From Anaerolineales bacterium (GTDB lineage Bacteria > Chloroflexota > Anaerolineae > Anaerolineales > DRMV01): a stretch of DNA of 24,851 nt. Positions within the stretch are counted from its first letter, which is position 1; each line of letters begins with the position of its first letter. A program made the position numbers and the translations under genes. Of the stretch, positions 17,532 through 24,447 are shown in pieces. The stretch spans positions 1 to 24,851 of the forward strand of contig JALSPT010000217.1 of the NCBI GenBank assembly GCA_026985785.1, written 5' to 3'. The notes below the pieces were generated by a model. It had not been told where the DNA came from. It was given only the letters and a program-made list of their open reading frames with translations, and did no database searches.

Positions 17532-17578
17532 CCACCTCAGCGGTGGAACGGGCCCTGGAGGTGGCTCTCACCGCTTTT
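17532..17578 (+). promoter_or_regulatory. Possible attenuator-like structure in the greA leader
   Basis: Two pairings compete. CCACCTC (17532-17538) is complementary to GAGGTGG (17558-17564). AGCGGTG (17539-17545) is complementary to CACCGCT (17569-17575), which is followed by TTT. The arms cross, so both cannot form at once in a simple fold. The T tail is short. Premature termination in greA leaders is known from E. coli (GraL), but homology is not implied. Confidence 0.3.
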
Positions 17579-17621
17579 CATTATCCCGCCGGGCTGGTAC
17601 CGGTGCCAAGGAAGGGGCTAT

Positions 17622-18083
17622 ATGAGTACGGCGTATCTTACACCCCAGGGTTACCGTAAGTTGGAAGAGGAGCTGGAGTATCTCCGCACGGTCAAGCGCC
17701 AGGAAGTGGCTCAACGGTTGCACGAAGCCCTGGCCGAAGGGGGAGAACTGATCGAGAACGCGGAATATGAGGCTGCCAAAAACGAACAGGCCTTTGTGGA
17801 AGGGCGCATTCAGGAACTGGAGTATTTGCTTTCCAATGCCCGGGTAGTGGAGGAGGCTTCGTCCGATCGCGTGAGCATCGGCAGCCATGTCACCGTGCGT
17901 TATGAGGATGGAAGTGAGGAAACGTATACCATCGTGGGCGCCGCCGAGGCGTCGCCGCGTGAAGGGTTGATTTCCAACGAATCTCCGTTAGGGGAAGCCT
18001 TGCTGGGGCACAAAGTGGGCGACACGGTAGAAGTGCGGGCGCCGGCGGGGGCTTTCAAGGTGACCATCGTCAAGGTGGGTTGA
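17622..18083 (+). CDS. greA: Transcription elongation factor GreA
   Basis: 153 residues, a typical length. GreA enters the RNA polymerase secondary channel and stimulates cleavage of backtracked transcripts. Residues about 1-75 form the N-terminal coiled coil (LTPQGYRKLEEELEYL...EGRIQELEYLL) and residues about 80-153 the FKBP-like C-terminal domain. The tip carries GGELIENAEYEAAKNEQ with acidic residues E42 and E45; many homologues have aspartate at the first of these positions. AAGGAAGGGG at 17608-17617 is the ribosome-binding site before ATG 17622. The gene has its own promoter and a structured leader. No terminator follows immediately; the nearest good candidate is at 18496-18531. Confidence 0.96.
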   Translation: MSTAYLTPQGYRKLEEELEYLRTVKRQEVAQRLHEALAEGGELIENAEYEAAKNEQAFVEGRIQELEYLLSNARVVEEASSDRVSIGSHVTVRYEDGSEETYTIVGAAEASPREGLISNESPLGEALLGHKVGDTVEVRAPAGAFKVTIVKVG

Positions 18084-18169
18084 GCAAGCAGATGCTCTTA
18101 TGTATCTCGAAAAATCCCTGCGAGTGTGTCACCGCGAGGCGGGCTGACAAATGTGGCAAAAAGCTGATC

Positions 18170-18365
18170 GACTGACAAAACGCTGTCCATCAGCCAATCT
18201 CTCCTATCCCCCGATGAGCCTCGCTGGTGCTCGGCTCATCTGCCCCCTTCCCTCCCTTGGTAAGGGAGGGAAGGGGGCCGCTTCAGCGTCGCTACGGCGA
18301 TGCCGAAGCGGGGGTAGGAGAGATCAAACATGGAAGCCCTCTTGACTTGATGAGATTTGTCAGTC
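18170..18365. repeat. Three-hairpin palindromic repeat element, copy 2, with outer inverted repeats
   Basis: The core (18196-18325) repeats the plan of the element at 449-569. Terminal arms are AATCTCTCCTATCCCCC (18196-18212) and GGGGGTAGGAGAGATC (18310-18325). Between them are a side hairpin 18213-18220/18233-18240 (GATGAGCC), a central 16-bp hairpin 18243-18258/18262-18277 (CCCCCTTCCCTCCCTT) with loop GGT, and a third hairpin 18278-18292/18297-18311 with one mismatch and one G-T pair. A perfect 10-bp outer inverted repeat, GACTGACAAA at 18170-18179 and its complement at 18356-18365, encloses it. It lies in the 447-bp gap between greA and the convergent phosphatase gene. No coding sequence is seen there. 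Confidence 0.85.
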
Positions 18366-18411
18366 AACGAAGGTAAAAAGTCAAACGTAGCCGAAGCCCG
18401 CCGAAGCGGTC

Positions 18412-18456
18412 TCCCCTACCAGGAGGGGATTGCCCCGCCCCGTTGGGGCTCGCAAT
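18412..18456. repeat. Second, different palindromic repeat
   Basis: A compact palindromic stretch immediately right of the three-hairpin element. TCCCCT (18412-18417) pairs with 18424-18429. ATTGC (18429-18433) pairs with GCAAT (18452-18456) around a CCCC...GGGG inner stem. The ATTGC...CTCGCAATGACA signature resembles interspersed palindromic repeats seen in many bacterial genomes. Only one copy lies in the window. Confidence 0.45.
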
Positions 18457-18495
18457 GACATCAGCCGTGAGATTTTCCGGATAGGCTCTTATCCT

Positions 18496-18531
18496 GCCCG
18501 CGTGTGCCCAGCCAGGCGCGTGGGCGTTTTT
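18496..18531 (+). terminator. Intrinsic terminator for rightward (greA) transcription
   Basis: The stem 18496-18505/18516-18525 has ten pairs in RNA, three of them G-U, with a 10-base loop. It is followed by GTTTTTC. The T run ends at the stop codon of the convergent phosphatase gene. It would end the greA transcript, giving a 3' untranslated region of roughly 450 bases that includes both repeats. Confidence 0.5.
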
Positions 18532-19328
18532 CAAGGGGTGGGGCGGATGGTGATGCCCTCCCTCAACGTGTGCCAGAGGGAAGGGGAAGCCGCTGCAAGG
18601 AGGGGGAAATCCCGTTTGCCGTAATCAAGCCCCGCTTGCAGGGGGAAAGGCGCCGTATCCTCCAGCGTTTTCCAGTACCCTCCTGCTTCGCTGACCAGTA
18701 ACATGGGAGCAGCCAGGTCCCAAATCTTTGGGGTGCTTTCCAGCGCCGCAATGGCCACCCCGCGCGCCACCATGGCCATTTCGTAGCCCGCCGAGCCTAA
18801 GATGCGCAATTTCCAGCGCCAGCGCAGCCGATAGCGATGCAATGAGCGGGAGCATACCAGGGCAAAGGCTGTGTTGTGTGTTGGGTCGGCCTCGCTGGTG
18901 TGGATGGGTACCCCGTTGCGGGTAGCGCCGCTGTGCTGAATGGCGACGTATACCTCTTCCAGCAGAGGAAAGTAGGCCACGCTCACGGTGGGGCGCCCTC
19001 TTTCCACAAAGGCCAGCAAGGTGCCCCACATGGGCAATCCCAGGGTGAAATTGGTTGTCCCATCCAGAGGATCGATAACCCACGCCTCGCCGACCTCGGA
19101 GAGGGTGGTGGCGCGCTCCTCGCTCAGCACCGGCACGCCGGGAAAAGCCGCTTCCAGCGCCGTGGTGAGCAGGTCGTCGGCTTCCAGATCGGCGTCGGTG
19201 ACCAAGGAGCGATCGGCTTTGCGGCGCGGATGGTTGCGCGCTTCCAAAAAACGCTGTTTGAGGCGTTCTCCCACCTGCAACGCCAGGCCTTGGGCGAAGA
19301 GGGCGATGGCATACCGAGAGGAAGTCAT
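18531..19328 (-). CDS. Inositol-monophosphatase family protein
   Basis: 265 residues, the normal length for the IMPase/SuhB/HisN superfamily of Mg2+-dependent, Li+-sensitive phosphatases. All metal-binding motifs are visible: TDADLEAD (44-51), LSEE (E70), WVIDPLDGTTNF (D86, D89) and WDLAAPMLLVSEAGG (D204). Substrates in the family include inositol-1-phosphate, histidinol phosphate and 3'-phosphoadenosine phosphates; sequence does not decide which applies here. The start codon ATG 19328 lies one base after the stop of the MFS gene (19330). It is therefore the last gene of a tight three-gene operon with the MFS transporter and the deaminase-CYTH fusion. A nucleotide-related substrate would suit those neighbours, but this is inference. 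Confidence 0.88.
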   Translation of the reverse strand: MTSSRYAIALFAQGLALQVGERLKQRFLEARNHPRRKADRSLVTDADLEADDLLTTALEAAFPGVPVLSEERATTLSEVGEAWVIDPLDGTTNFTLGLPMWGTLLAFVERGRPTVSVAYFPLLEEVYVAIQHSGATRNGVPIHTSEADPTHNTAFALVCSRSLHRYRLRWRWKLRILGSAGYEMAMVARGVAIAALESTPKIWDLAAPMLLVSEAGGYWKTLEDTAPFPLQAGLDYGKRDFPLLAAASPSLWHTLREGITIRPTP

Positions 19329-19329
19329 C

Positions 19330-20496
19330 TCACAGTGCCTCTGCAGGGGATGGCAGCAGCCAGAGCGCGCTCAGCGCCACGATGGCCGCCACGGCGCTGA
19401 CGCCCATCGCTATTCCCAGGTTCCAGTGGTCGGCAATGGCGCCCACCGCGAGCACGGCGATGGGACGGGAAACGAAACTCAACGCTAAGTACGCGCCATT
19501 GGCCGTTGCCCGGTGATAGGGGGCATGGTCCTGCACTAATGCCATCAGCACGGGTTGGAAGGAAAGGGCAGCGAAGCCCAACGGCGGCAACCAGGCCAAC
19601 CGCCAGACGCCCGGCGTGAGCAAAAAGCCCGCTGCCGCTACGCCGGAGGTCAGCACTGCGCCCACGATGGTCGGCACCCGCCCGATGCGGTCGCTCAACG
19701 AGCCGATGACCAACGCCCCCATCACGCCGAACAGTTCGTACAGCAGGGCAAACGCCAGCCCGCCCTGAGTTTTGGTCAGGCCGGTTTCGCTGAGAAAAGT
19801 GGGCAAGAACGTGCCCAATGCCCCCAGCAACATGCTGCGCCCCAGCACGAGCACGGTTAGGGGCGCAGCCAGCCGTTTGAGAATCGGCCATAACTCGCTG
19901 AGGGGGCTGCTTTCCACCCTGATGTGAATGCGCCGCACCTCCAGGAAGAGGATGAACGACATTGCCCAGCCGAGCAGCAGCAGGCGTGGCATGCCTTCCA
20001 GCCCCCACATTCCCACCGCCCAGACGGCCAGCATGGGGCCGAGCACCCGCCCCATTTCGCCGCCGGCCATGAAAAGGCTCATGCCGCGCCCGGTGCGTTT
20101 GGGCGCCAGATGGGCGATGAAGGCGGGCGCGGGGGCGTGGAAAGCGGCCACGCTGAAACCGGTCAGCAACAGCAGCGCGGCCAGCGCCCAATAATTGGGC
20201 ATCACGCCCATCAGCGCCATCCCCGTGGCCGTGGTGGCGGGGGCGAAGGCCACGAAGTAGCGCAGCGACACGCGGTCGCCTAAGTAGCCGATGAAAGGGT
20301 TGAAGATGGACGGCGCTTGAAGGAAAGCGGTTAGCGCCCCGGCTTGGATGTAGGTGAGGGTGAATTTGTCGATCAGCCACGGCAGCAGCGGGGCGAGAAA
20401 GGCTGAAAACGTGTCGTGGACGAAGTGCCCTGCCGAGACCGCCAGCACCGGCAGGTACGGAAACGGGCGGGGCGAGGATTGACCGGGGGTGGACAT
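19330..20496 (-). CDS. MFS transporter, fosmidomycin-resistance (Fsr)-like
   Basis: 388 residues and about twelve membrane segments. The start is ATG 20496, giving MSTPGQSSPRPF; GAGG (complement of 20503-20506) is six bases upstream, and the longer open frame runs into the preceding gene. The N-terminus (AVSAGHFVHDTFSAFLAPLLPWLIDKFTLTYIQAGAL) is strongly like Fsr-type exporters. The motif-A equivalent is GYLGDRVSLR in the first half and GSLSDRIGRVP in the second. A Fsr-type efflux role, or uptake of a small metabolite, is likely. The gene is 11 bp from the upstream deaminase-CYTH gene and 1 bp from the phosphatase, so the three are probably co-translated. The substrate is unknown. Confidence 0.85.
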   Translation of the reverse strand: MSTPGQSSPRPFPYLPVLAVSAGHFVHDTFSAFLAPLLPWLIDKFTLTYIQAGALTAFLQAPSIFNPFIGYLGDRVSLRYFVAFAPATTATGMALMGVMPNYWALAALLLLTGFSVAAFHAPAPAFIAHLAPKRTGRGMSLFMAGGEMGRVLGPMLAVWAVGMWGLEGMPRLLLLGWAMSFILFLEVRRIHIRVESSPLSELWPILKRLAAPLTVLVLGRSMLLGALGTFLPTFLSETGLTKTQGGLAFALLYELFGVMGALVIGSLSDRIGRVPTIVGAVLTSGVAAAGFLLTPGVWRLAWLPPLGFAALSFQPVLMALVQDHAPYHRATANGAYLALSFVSRPIAVLAVGAIADHWNLGIAMGVSAVAAIVALSALWLLPSPAEAL

Positions 20497-20507
20497 GGCG
20501 CGCCTCG

Positions 20508-22490
20508 TCAGGCTTCCAGCATGGCGATGTAATCCTGCGAAACGGTCTCTGCGTCGTCCAGCCCCAACAGGCGGAGCAACTCGGCGGCCATGGCGGCCTT
20601 GCGCTCGGCGTCGCGGCGGCTCCACGTGCGGCTTTTGATCTCCAGAAAAGTTCCCAAAGGTGGCTGGGTGATGCGGTCAATGTTGATGAAGAACTCGGTC
20701 TCTTTGAAGGCGACTTTCCAGCGCAGGCGGTCTTTTTCCACGGTGTGTTCGGTGGCGGGCTGGAAGTATTCGCGATAGAAGCGCGGGCTGTGGGTGGCCG
20801 AGGCGAGGTAGCGGCTGCGGCTGAGCAACACCGCGCCGGGGAAGGCGCGCTCGTGCGCCGGGCCGATGAGCGTCAATCGGCTGCGCACCCGTGAAATACT
20901 GCCATCCGGTTCCACAAACTCGTCCTCCCGATAACGCAAAAAGCCCTCTTCGGGTTTGCCAAATCCAAAGTAGATGTCGTATTCCCGATAGTGGCGGCGA
21001 TAGATGATTTGCAGCCCTTCGGCCTGTTCGATACGGCGGGCAATGGCCTCGGGATCCTCGATTTTGACCTTGAGTTGCACCTCGAAACTTTCGGCTTCCG
21101 TGGCCGATTCGATGGCCACCAGTTTGGAAAGCACCGATTTCTCCCGTTCGATGAGGAACGCATCCACTTCGCGGGCGTAGTCGCGCGCCTCGGCCAGCAT
21201 GTCCGCCTCATCCACTGTGAGCAAGCGGCGGTCACGCATCAGCCAGCGCCCATCCACCATCACGTCGGTCACGTCGGTGGATTTAGCGGCGTACACCAAC
21301 TGGGCGTAAATGCCGTCGGGGTCACGGCGAAAGCGAGGCGCGTTGTGTACTGGTGAAATATCGATCAAGATCAAATCGGCGCGCTTGCCGGGCTCCAGCG
21401 AACCGGTGAGGTCGCCCATGTGCAGCGCGTGCGCCCCCAAACGGGTGGCCATCGCCCAGGCCTGTTTGGCGGGCAGCACGGTGGGGTCGCCGGTCGCGCC
21501 TTTGGCCAGCAGCGCCGCCAGGCGTACCTCCTCGAACATATCCAGATCGTTGTTGGAAGAGGGGCCATCGGTGCCAATGCCCACCTGCAAGCCGATGGAA
21601 AGCATCTCGGCCACCGGGGCAATGCCGTCGGCCAGTTTGAGGTTGGAGGAAGGGTTGTGCGCCACGCCGACGCCCCAATGGTGCAGGGTGTGCATCTCAC
21701 CCCGGTCGATGTGGACGCAATGGGCAGCCAGCACTTTGGCCTCGAACACGCCCTGTTTTTTGATGTAGGGAATGACGGGCATATCGTGGGCTTCTCGCAT
21801 TGCTTCGACTTCCTGCGCGGTCTCGGCCAGGTGGGTGTGGATGGGGACGTCGAACTCCAGCGCCAGTTGGGTGGCTGCGTGCCACATTTCGTCGGTCACC
21901 GTGTAGGGGGCGTGGGGGGCGATGCCGGGGACGATGAGGGGGTGCCCTTTCCAGCGGGCGATAAACTCGCGGGCATATTCCAGACCCTCTTCATAGGAAC
22001 GCGCGTCCGGAGAGGGGAATTTGAGGATGGTTTCGGCGGCCAGGGCGCGCATTCCGGCCTCGGCGGCGGCTTTGGCCACCTCTTCCTCGAAGTAGTACAT
22101 ATCGGCGAACGTGGTCACGCCGCTGCGGATGAGTTCAGCCGTGGCTAGACGGGTGCCCAAGTACACGAATTCGGGCGAGACGAACTGGCGCTCCACCGGC
22201 ATGATGTAGCCCAGCAGCCAGACGTCCAGCCGCAGGTCGTCGGCGAGGCCGCGCAGCAGGGTCATGGGCACATGGGTATGGGCGTTGATCAGGCCGGGGG
22301 AAAGCACCTTGCCGCTGCAGTCGTGAATTTCGGCAGCGGTATAGGCAGCGGTGATTTCGGCTTCCGGCCCAACGGCCACGATGGTGTTGCCTTGGATGGC
22401 CACCGCGCCGGGTTCGTAGATGTGAAATTCGGCGTCCATCGTCAGCACGATGGCATGGGTGAGTATCAGGTCGACGTGTTGAGGTGTCAT
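20508..22490 (-). CDS. SAH/MTA deaminase-like amidohydrolase fused to a C-terminal CYTH (triphosphate tunnel) domain
   Basis: 660 residues from ATG 22490, with GAGGAG (complement of 22494-22499) just upstream and a TATAAT box at 22536-22541. Residues about 5-445 are a COG0402 amidohydrolase of the MtaD type (5'-methylthioadenosine/S-adenosylhomocysteine deaminase, with TrzA/AtzB relatives). Metal ligands are H71-T-H73, H218/H220 (HTHLAE, E223), H257 (AAHCVH) and D308 (GTDG). After a helical linker, residues about 468-660 form a CYTH domain: FEVQLKVKI (470-476, ExQxK instead of ExExK), FLRYRED (R519, R521), RVRSR, WKVAF (K592), NIDRI (D605) and FLEIKS (E617, K619). CYTH proteins are triphosphatases, thiamine triphosphatases or class IV adenylate cyclases. 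An ordinary MtaD ends near residue 440, so the added 200 residues make a true fusion. Confidence 0.88.
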   Translation of the reverse strand: MTPQHVDLILTHAIVLTMDAEFHIYEPGAVAIQGNTIVAVGPEAEITAAYTAAEIHDCSGKVLSPGLINAHTHVPMTLLRGLADDLRLDVWLLGYIMPVERQFVSPEFVYLGTRLATAELIRSGVTTFADMYYFEEEVAKAAAEAGMRALAAETILKFPSPDARSYEEGLEYAREFIARWKGHPLIVPGIAPHAPYTVTDEMWHAATQLALEFDVPIHTHLAETAQEVEAMREAHDMPVIPYIKKQGVFEAKVLAAHCVHIDRGEMHTLHHWGVGVAHNPSSNLKLADGIAPVAEMLSIGLQVGIGTDGPSSNNDLDMFEEVRLAALLAKGATGDPTVLPAKQAWAMATRLGAHALHMGDLTGSLEPGKRADLILIDISPVHNAPRFRRDPDGIYAQLVYAAKSTDVTDVMVDGRWLMRDRRLLTVDEADMLAEARDYAREVDAFLIEREKSVLSKLVAIESATEAESFEVQLKVKIEDPEAIARRIEQAEGLQIIYRRHYREYDIYFGFGKPEEGFLRYREDEFVEPDGSISRVRSRLTLIGPAHERAFPGAVLLSRSRYLASATHSPRFYREYFQPATEHTVEKDRLRWKVAFKETEFFINIDRITQPPLGTFLEIKSRTWSRRDAERKAAMAAELLRLLGLDDAETVSQDYIAMLEA

Positions 22491-22535
22491 GGTCTCCTCG
22501 GAAAGAAGGGTATGGGCATCGGTAGATATGGGGAG

Positions 22536-22541
22536 ATTATA
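22536..22541 (-). promoter_or_regulatory. -10 box of the deaminase-CYTH operon
   Basis: A perfect TATAAT on the minus strand, about 45 bases upstream of ATG 22490. It implies a leader of about 40 bases and supports ATG 22490 over the longer upstream reading. No clear -35 is visible. Confidence 0.5.
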
Positions 22542-22629
22542 CGCCATCTTGTGCGACGTCGGGAAATTTTGGTCAAGGTTGCCTTTTGTGGCGATGTGCT
22601 GCCAACCTACACGCTTTTTCACTTCATGC

Positions 22630-22635
22630 TATAAT
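22630..22635 (+). promoter_or_regulatory. Extended -10 promoter of the min operon
   Basis: TGCTATAAT (22627-22635) is an extended -10 box. Transcription would begin near 22642, about 21 bases before ATG 22663. It diverges from the deaminase promoter at 22536-22541; the two -10 boxes are 88 bp apart. Confidence 0.6.
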
Positions 22636-22662
22636 CAACTCATCCTGACCGTGGAGCACCTC

Positions 22663-23346
22663 ATGACCGAAGGCGCGCCGAAAATCTCCATCAAGGGCTT
22701 TCGCGATGGCCTGCTGGTCACCATGGGCGATGGTGCCCCGTGGGAGGAGGCCGAGCAGGCTTTGCTGGCGGCCATCGGCGAGCGGGCAGATTTCTTTCGC
22801 GGCGCGCGTGTCGCGCTGGATGTCGGCTCACGTCCGCTCAAAGCGGCGCAATTGGGCAAATTGCGCGACCGCCTGAGCGACCTGGAAGTGACGCTGTGGG
22901 CTGTGCTCAGCGACTCGCCCAAAACCCAGGAAACGGCCCGCGCGTTGGGCTTGGAGATTGAACTTGGGCGCCCTCGCCCGGGGCGCGTCGTGCGGCCTAT
23001 TCAGCCCCATCCGGAGGGCGAAGAGGCGTTGTTGGTGCGGCGCACGCTGCGTTCGGGGATGCGGGTGGCGTTTGACGGCCATGTGGTGATCCTGGGGCAT
23101 GTGCATCCCGGCGCGGAGGTCATCGCCGGAGGAAGCATCATCGTGTGGGGACGGCTGCGCGGCGTGGCTCATGCGGGTGCGCAAGGCGATCGCGACGCCG
23201 TGGTGTGCGCCCTGGATCTTTCCCCCACGCAACTGCGGATTGCCGACCTGATCGCTACTGCCCCGCCCGAACGCGGCAGTCCTGTGCCCGAAATGGCCGT
23301 GGTGCGCGACGGTCAGGTGGTTGCCGAACCCTGGACAGCGCGGTGA
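22663..23346 (+). CDS. minC: Septum site-determining protein MinC
   Basis: 227 residues. ATG 22663 is chosen because it follows GGAG (22653-22656) and the promoter at 22630. An in-frame open stretch runs back to 22489, but that part crosses the promoter. Residues 1-105 form the N-terminal FtsZ-inhibiting domain (ISIKGFRDGLLVTMGDG...VALDVGSRPL). Residues about 120-215 form the C-terminal beta-helix that dimerises and binds MinD (RRTLRSGMRVAFDGHVVILGHVHPGAEVIAGGSIIVWGRLRG.AHAG). MinC blocks FtsZ assembly away from mid-cell. minD starts 38 bp downstream after a small hairpin (23352-23365) with a short T-rich tail that may tune expression. Confidence 0.93.
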   Translation: MTEGAPKISIKGFRDGLLVTMGDGAPWEEAEQALLAAIGERADFFRGARVALDVGSRPLKAAQLGKLRDRLSDLEVTLWAVLSDSPKTQETARALGLEIELGRPRPGRVVRPIQPHPEGEEALLVRRTLRSGMRVAFDGHVVILGHVHPGAEVIAGGSIIVWGRLRGVAHAGAQGDRDAVVCALDLSPTQLRIADLIATAPPERGSPVPEMAVVRDGQVVAEPWTAR

Positions 23347-23384
23347 TTTCTCCCGCTTGTGCGGGTATTTAGCGAGGATTTTCT

Positions 23385-24185
23385 ATGTCGGGAACTGTGG
23401 TCACGATTACCTCCGGCAAAGGCGGTGTGGGCAAAACCACGGCGACGGCCAACATTGCTGCAGCCCTGGCGCAGCAAGGCCGCAAAGTGGTGTGTGTGGA
23501 TGCTGACATTGGCCTCCGCAACCTGGATCTCATCCTGGGGTTGGAAAACCGGATTGTGTACGATTTGGTGGATGTGGTCGAGGGGCGCTGCCGCCTGCGG
23601 CAGGCGATGATCCGCGACAAGCGCCTGCCCAATCTGTTCCTCATCCCGGCGGCGCAAACACGCGACAAAACGGCTGTTTCGCCGACCGATATGGTGCATT
23701 TGTGCGATGAGTTGCGGAAGGAGTTCGATTGGATTTTGATCGATTCACCCGCAGGCATTGAGCGCGGTTTTCGCAACGCCATCGCGCCGGCCGATCAGGT
23801 GATTGTGGTGACTAACCCTGAAGTCTCTGCGGTGCGCGATGCCGACCGCATCATTGGCCTGATCGAAGCCGAAGAAAAGGGCCCCGCCCGCTTGTTGCTC
23901 AACCGCCTCAACCCCGGCATGGTGCGCAGCGGCAATATGCTGGCTGCCGACGACGTGTTGGAACTGTTGGCCATCGATCTGCTGGGCGTGGTGCCGGAGG
24001 ATGAGGCCGTGGTGGTGAATGCCAATCGGGGAATGCCGGTGGCTTTGGATGCCAAAAGCCGGGCGGGACGGGCATTCCACAACATCGCCCGTCGTTTGCA
24101 GGGGGAGGAAGTGCCGCTGATGCCGCTGGAAGAGGGGAGCGGCTTGTGGCAGCGCTTGGGGCGATTGTTCGGTAAAGGAGTGTGA
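23385..24185 (+). CDS. minD: Septum site-determining ATPase MinD
   Basis: 266 residues with the deviant Walker A GKGGVGKTT (residues 11-19, signature K12 and catalytic K17), VCVDADIGLRNLDLILG, and DWILIDSPAGIE as Walker B. The C-terminus GLWQRLGRLFGKG is an amphipathic helix matching the membrane-targeting sequence. MinD-ATP dimers sit on the membrane, recruit MinC, and are released by MinE. GAGG at 23374-23377 precedes ATG 23385. The stop is one base before the minE start. Confidence 0.96.
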   Translation: MSGTVVTITSGKGGVGKTTATANIAAALAQQGRKVVCVDADIGLRNLDLILGLENRIVYDLVDVVEGRCRLRQAMIRDKRLPNLFLIPAAQTRDKTAVSPTDMVHLCDELRKEFDWILIDSPAGIERGFRNAIAPADQVIVVTNPEVSAVRDADRIIGLIEAEEKGPARLLLNRLNPGMVRSGNMLAADDVLELLAIDLLGVVPEDEAVVVNANRGMPVALDAKSRAGRAFHNIARRLQGEEVPLMPLEEGSGLWQRLGRLFGKGV

Positions 24186-24186
24186 G

Positions 24187-24444
24187 ATGGGTTGGTTCGA
24201 CCGCCTGATAGGCCGCCAGGCCAGCGCCAAGCAGGCCAAAGATCGGTTACAACTGGTGCTCATTCACGACCGTACCGATCTTTCGCCGGCGCAACTCGAC
24301 GCGTTGAAAGACGAGTTGATTGCTGTGATCTCGCGCTACATTGCCATCGAGCCCCAGGCGGTGGAAATCCAACTTTCTCATGAAGGGCGGGAGCAGTATC
24401 TGGTTGCCAACATCCCGTTGCGCCCTGCCCGCCGTCGCCGGTAG
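24187..24444 (+). CDS. minE: Cell division topological specificity factor MinE
   Basis: 85 residues, a normal length. The N-terminal MGWFDRLIGR is the amphipathic membrane-binding helix. AKDRLQLVLIHDRTDLSP is the conserved MinD-binding segment, and the rest (LKDELIAVISRYI.I....VEIQL) is the dimerising topological-specificity domain. MinE stimulates MinD ATPase and places the division site. AAGGAG at 24175-24180 serves as the ribosome-binding site. The tail RPARRRR is strongly basic. Confidence 0.95.
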   Translation: MGWFDRLIGRQASAKQAKDRLQLVLIHDRTDLSPAQLDALKDELIAVISRYIAIEPQAVEIQLSHEGREQYLVANIPLRPARRRR

Positions 24445-24447
24445 GTT

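Noticed and set aside
19325..20680. 451-codon minus-strand frame overlapping the MFS gene
   Set aside because: It is arginine/histidine-rich and out of frame with the clearly membrane-spanning MFS product.
22491..22622. N-terminal extension of the deaminase-CYTH protein
   Set aside because: The extra residues cross the TATAAT box at 22536-22541 and lack homology style. GAGGAG next to ATG 22490 decides the start.
22489..22662. N-terminal extension of MinC by 58 residues
   Set aside because: The extension spans the promoter at 22630-22635, and the normal MinC N-terminus begins at ATG 22663 after GGAG.
23352..23370. Small hairpin (CCCGC/GCGGG) with TATTT between minC and minD as a terminator
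   Set aside because: The stem is only five pairs and the genes must be co-expressed. At most it tunes expression, so it is mentioned only under minC.
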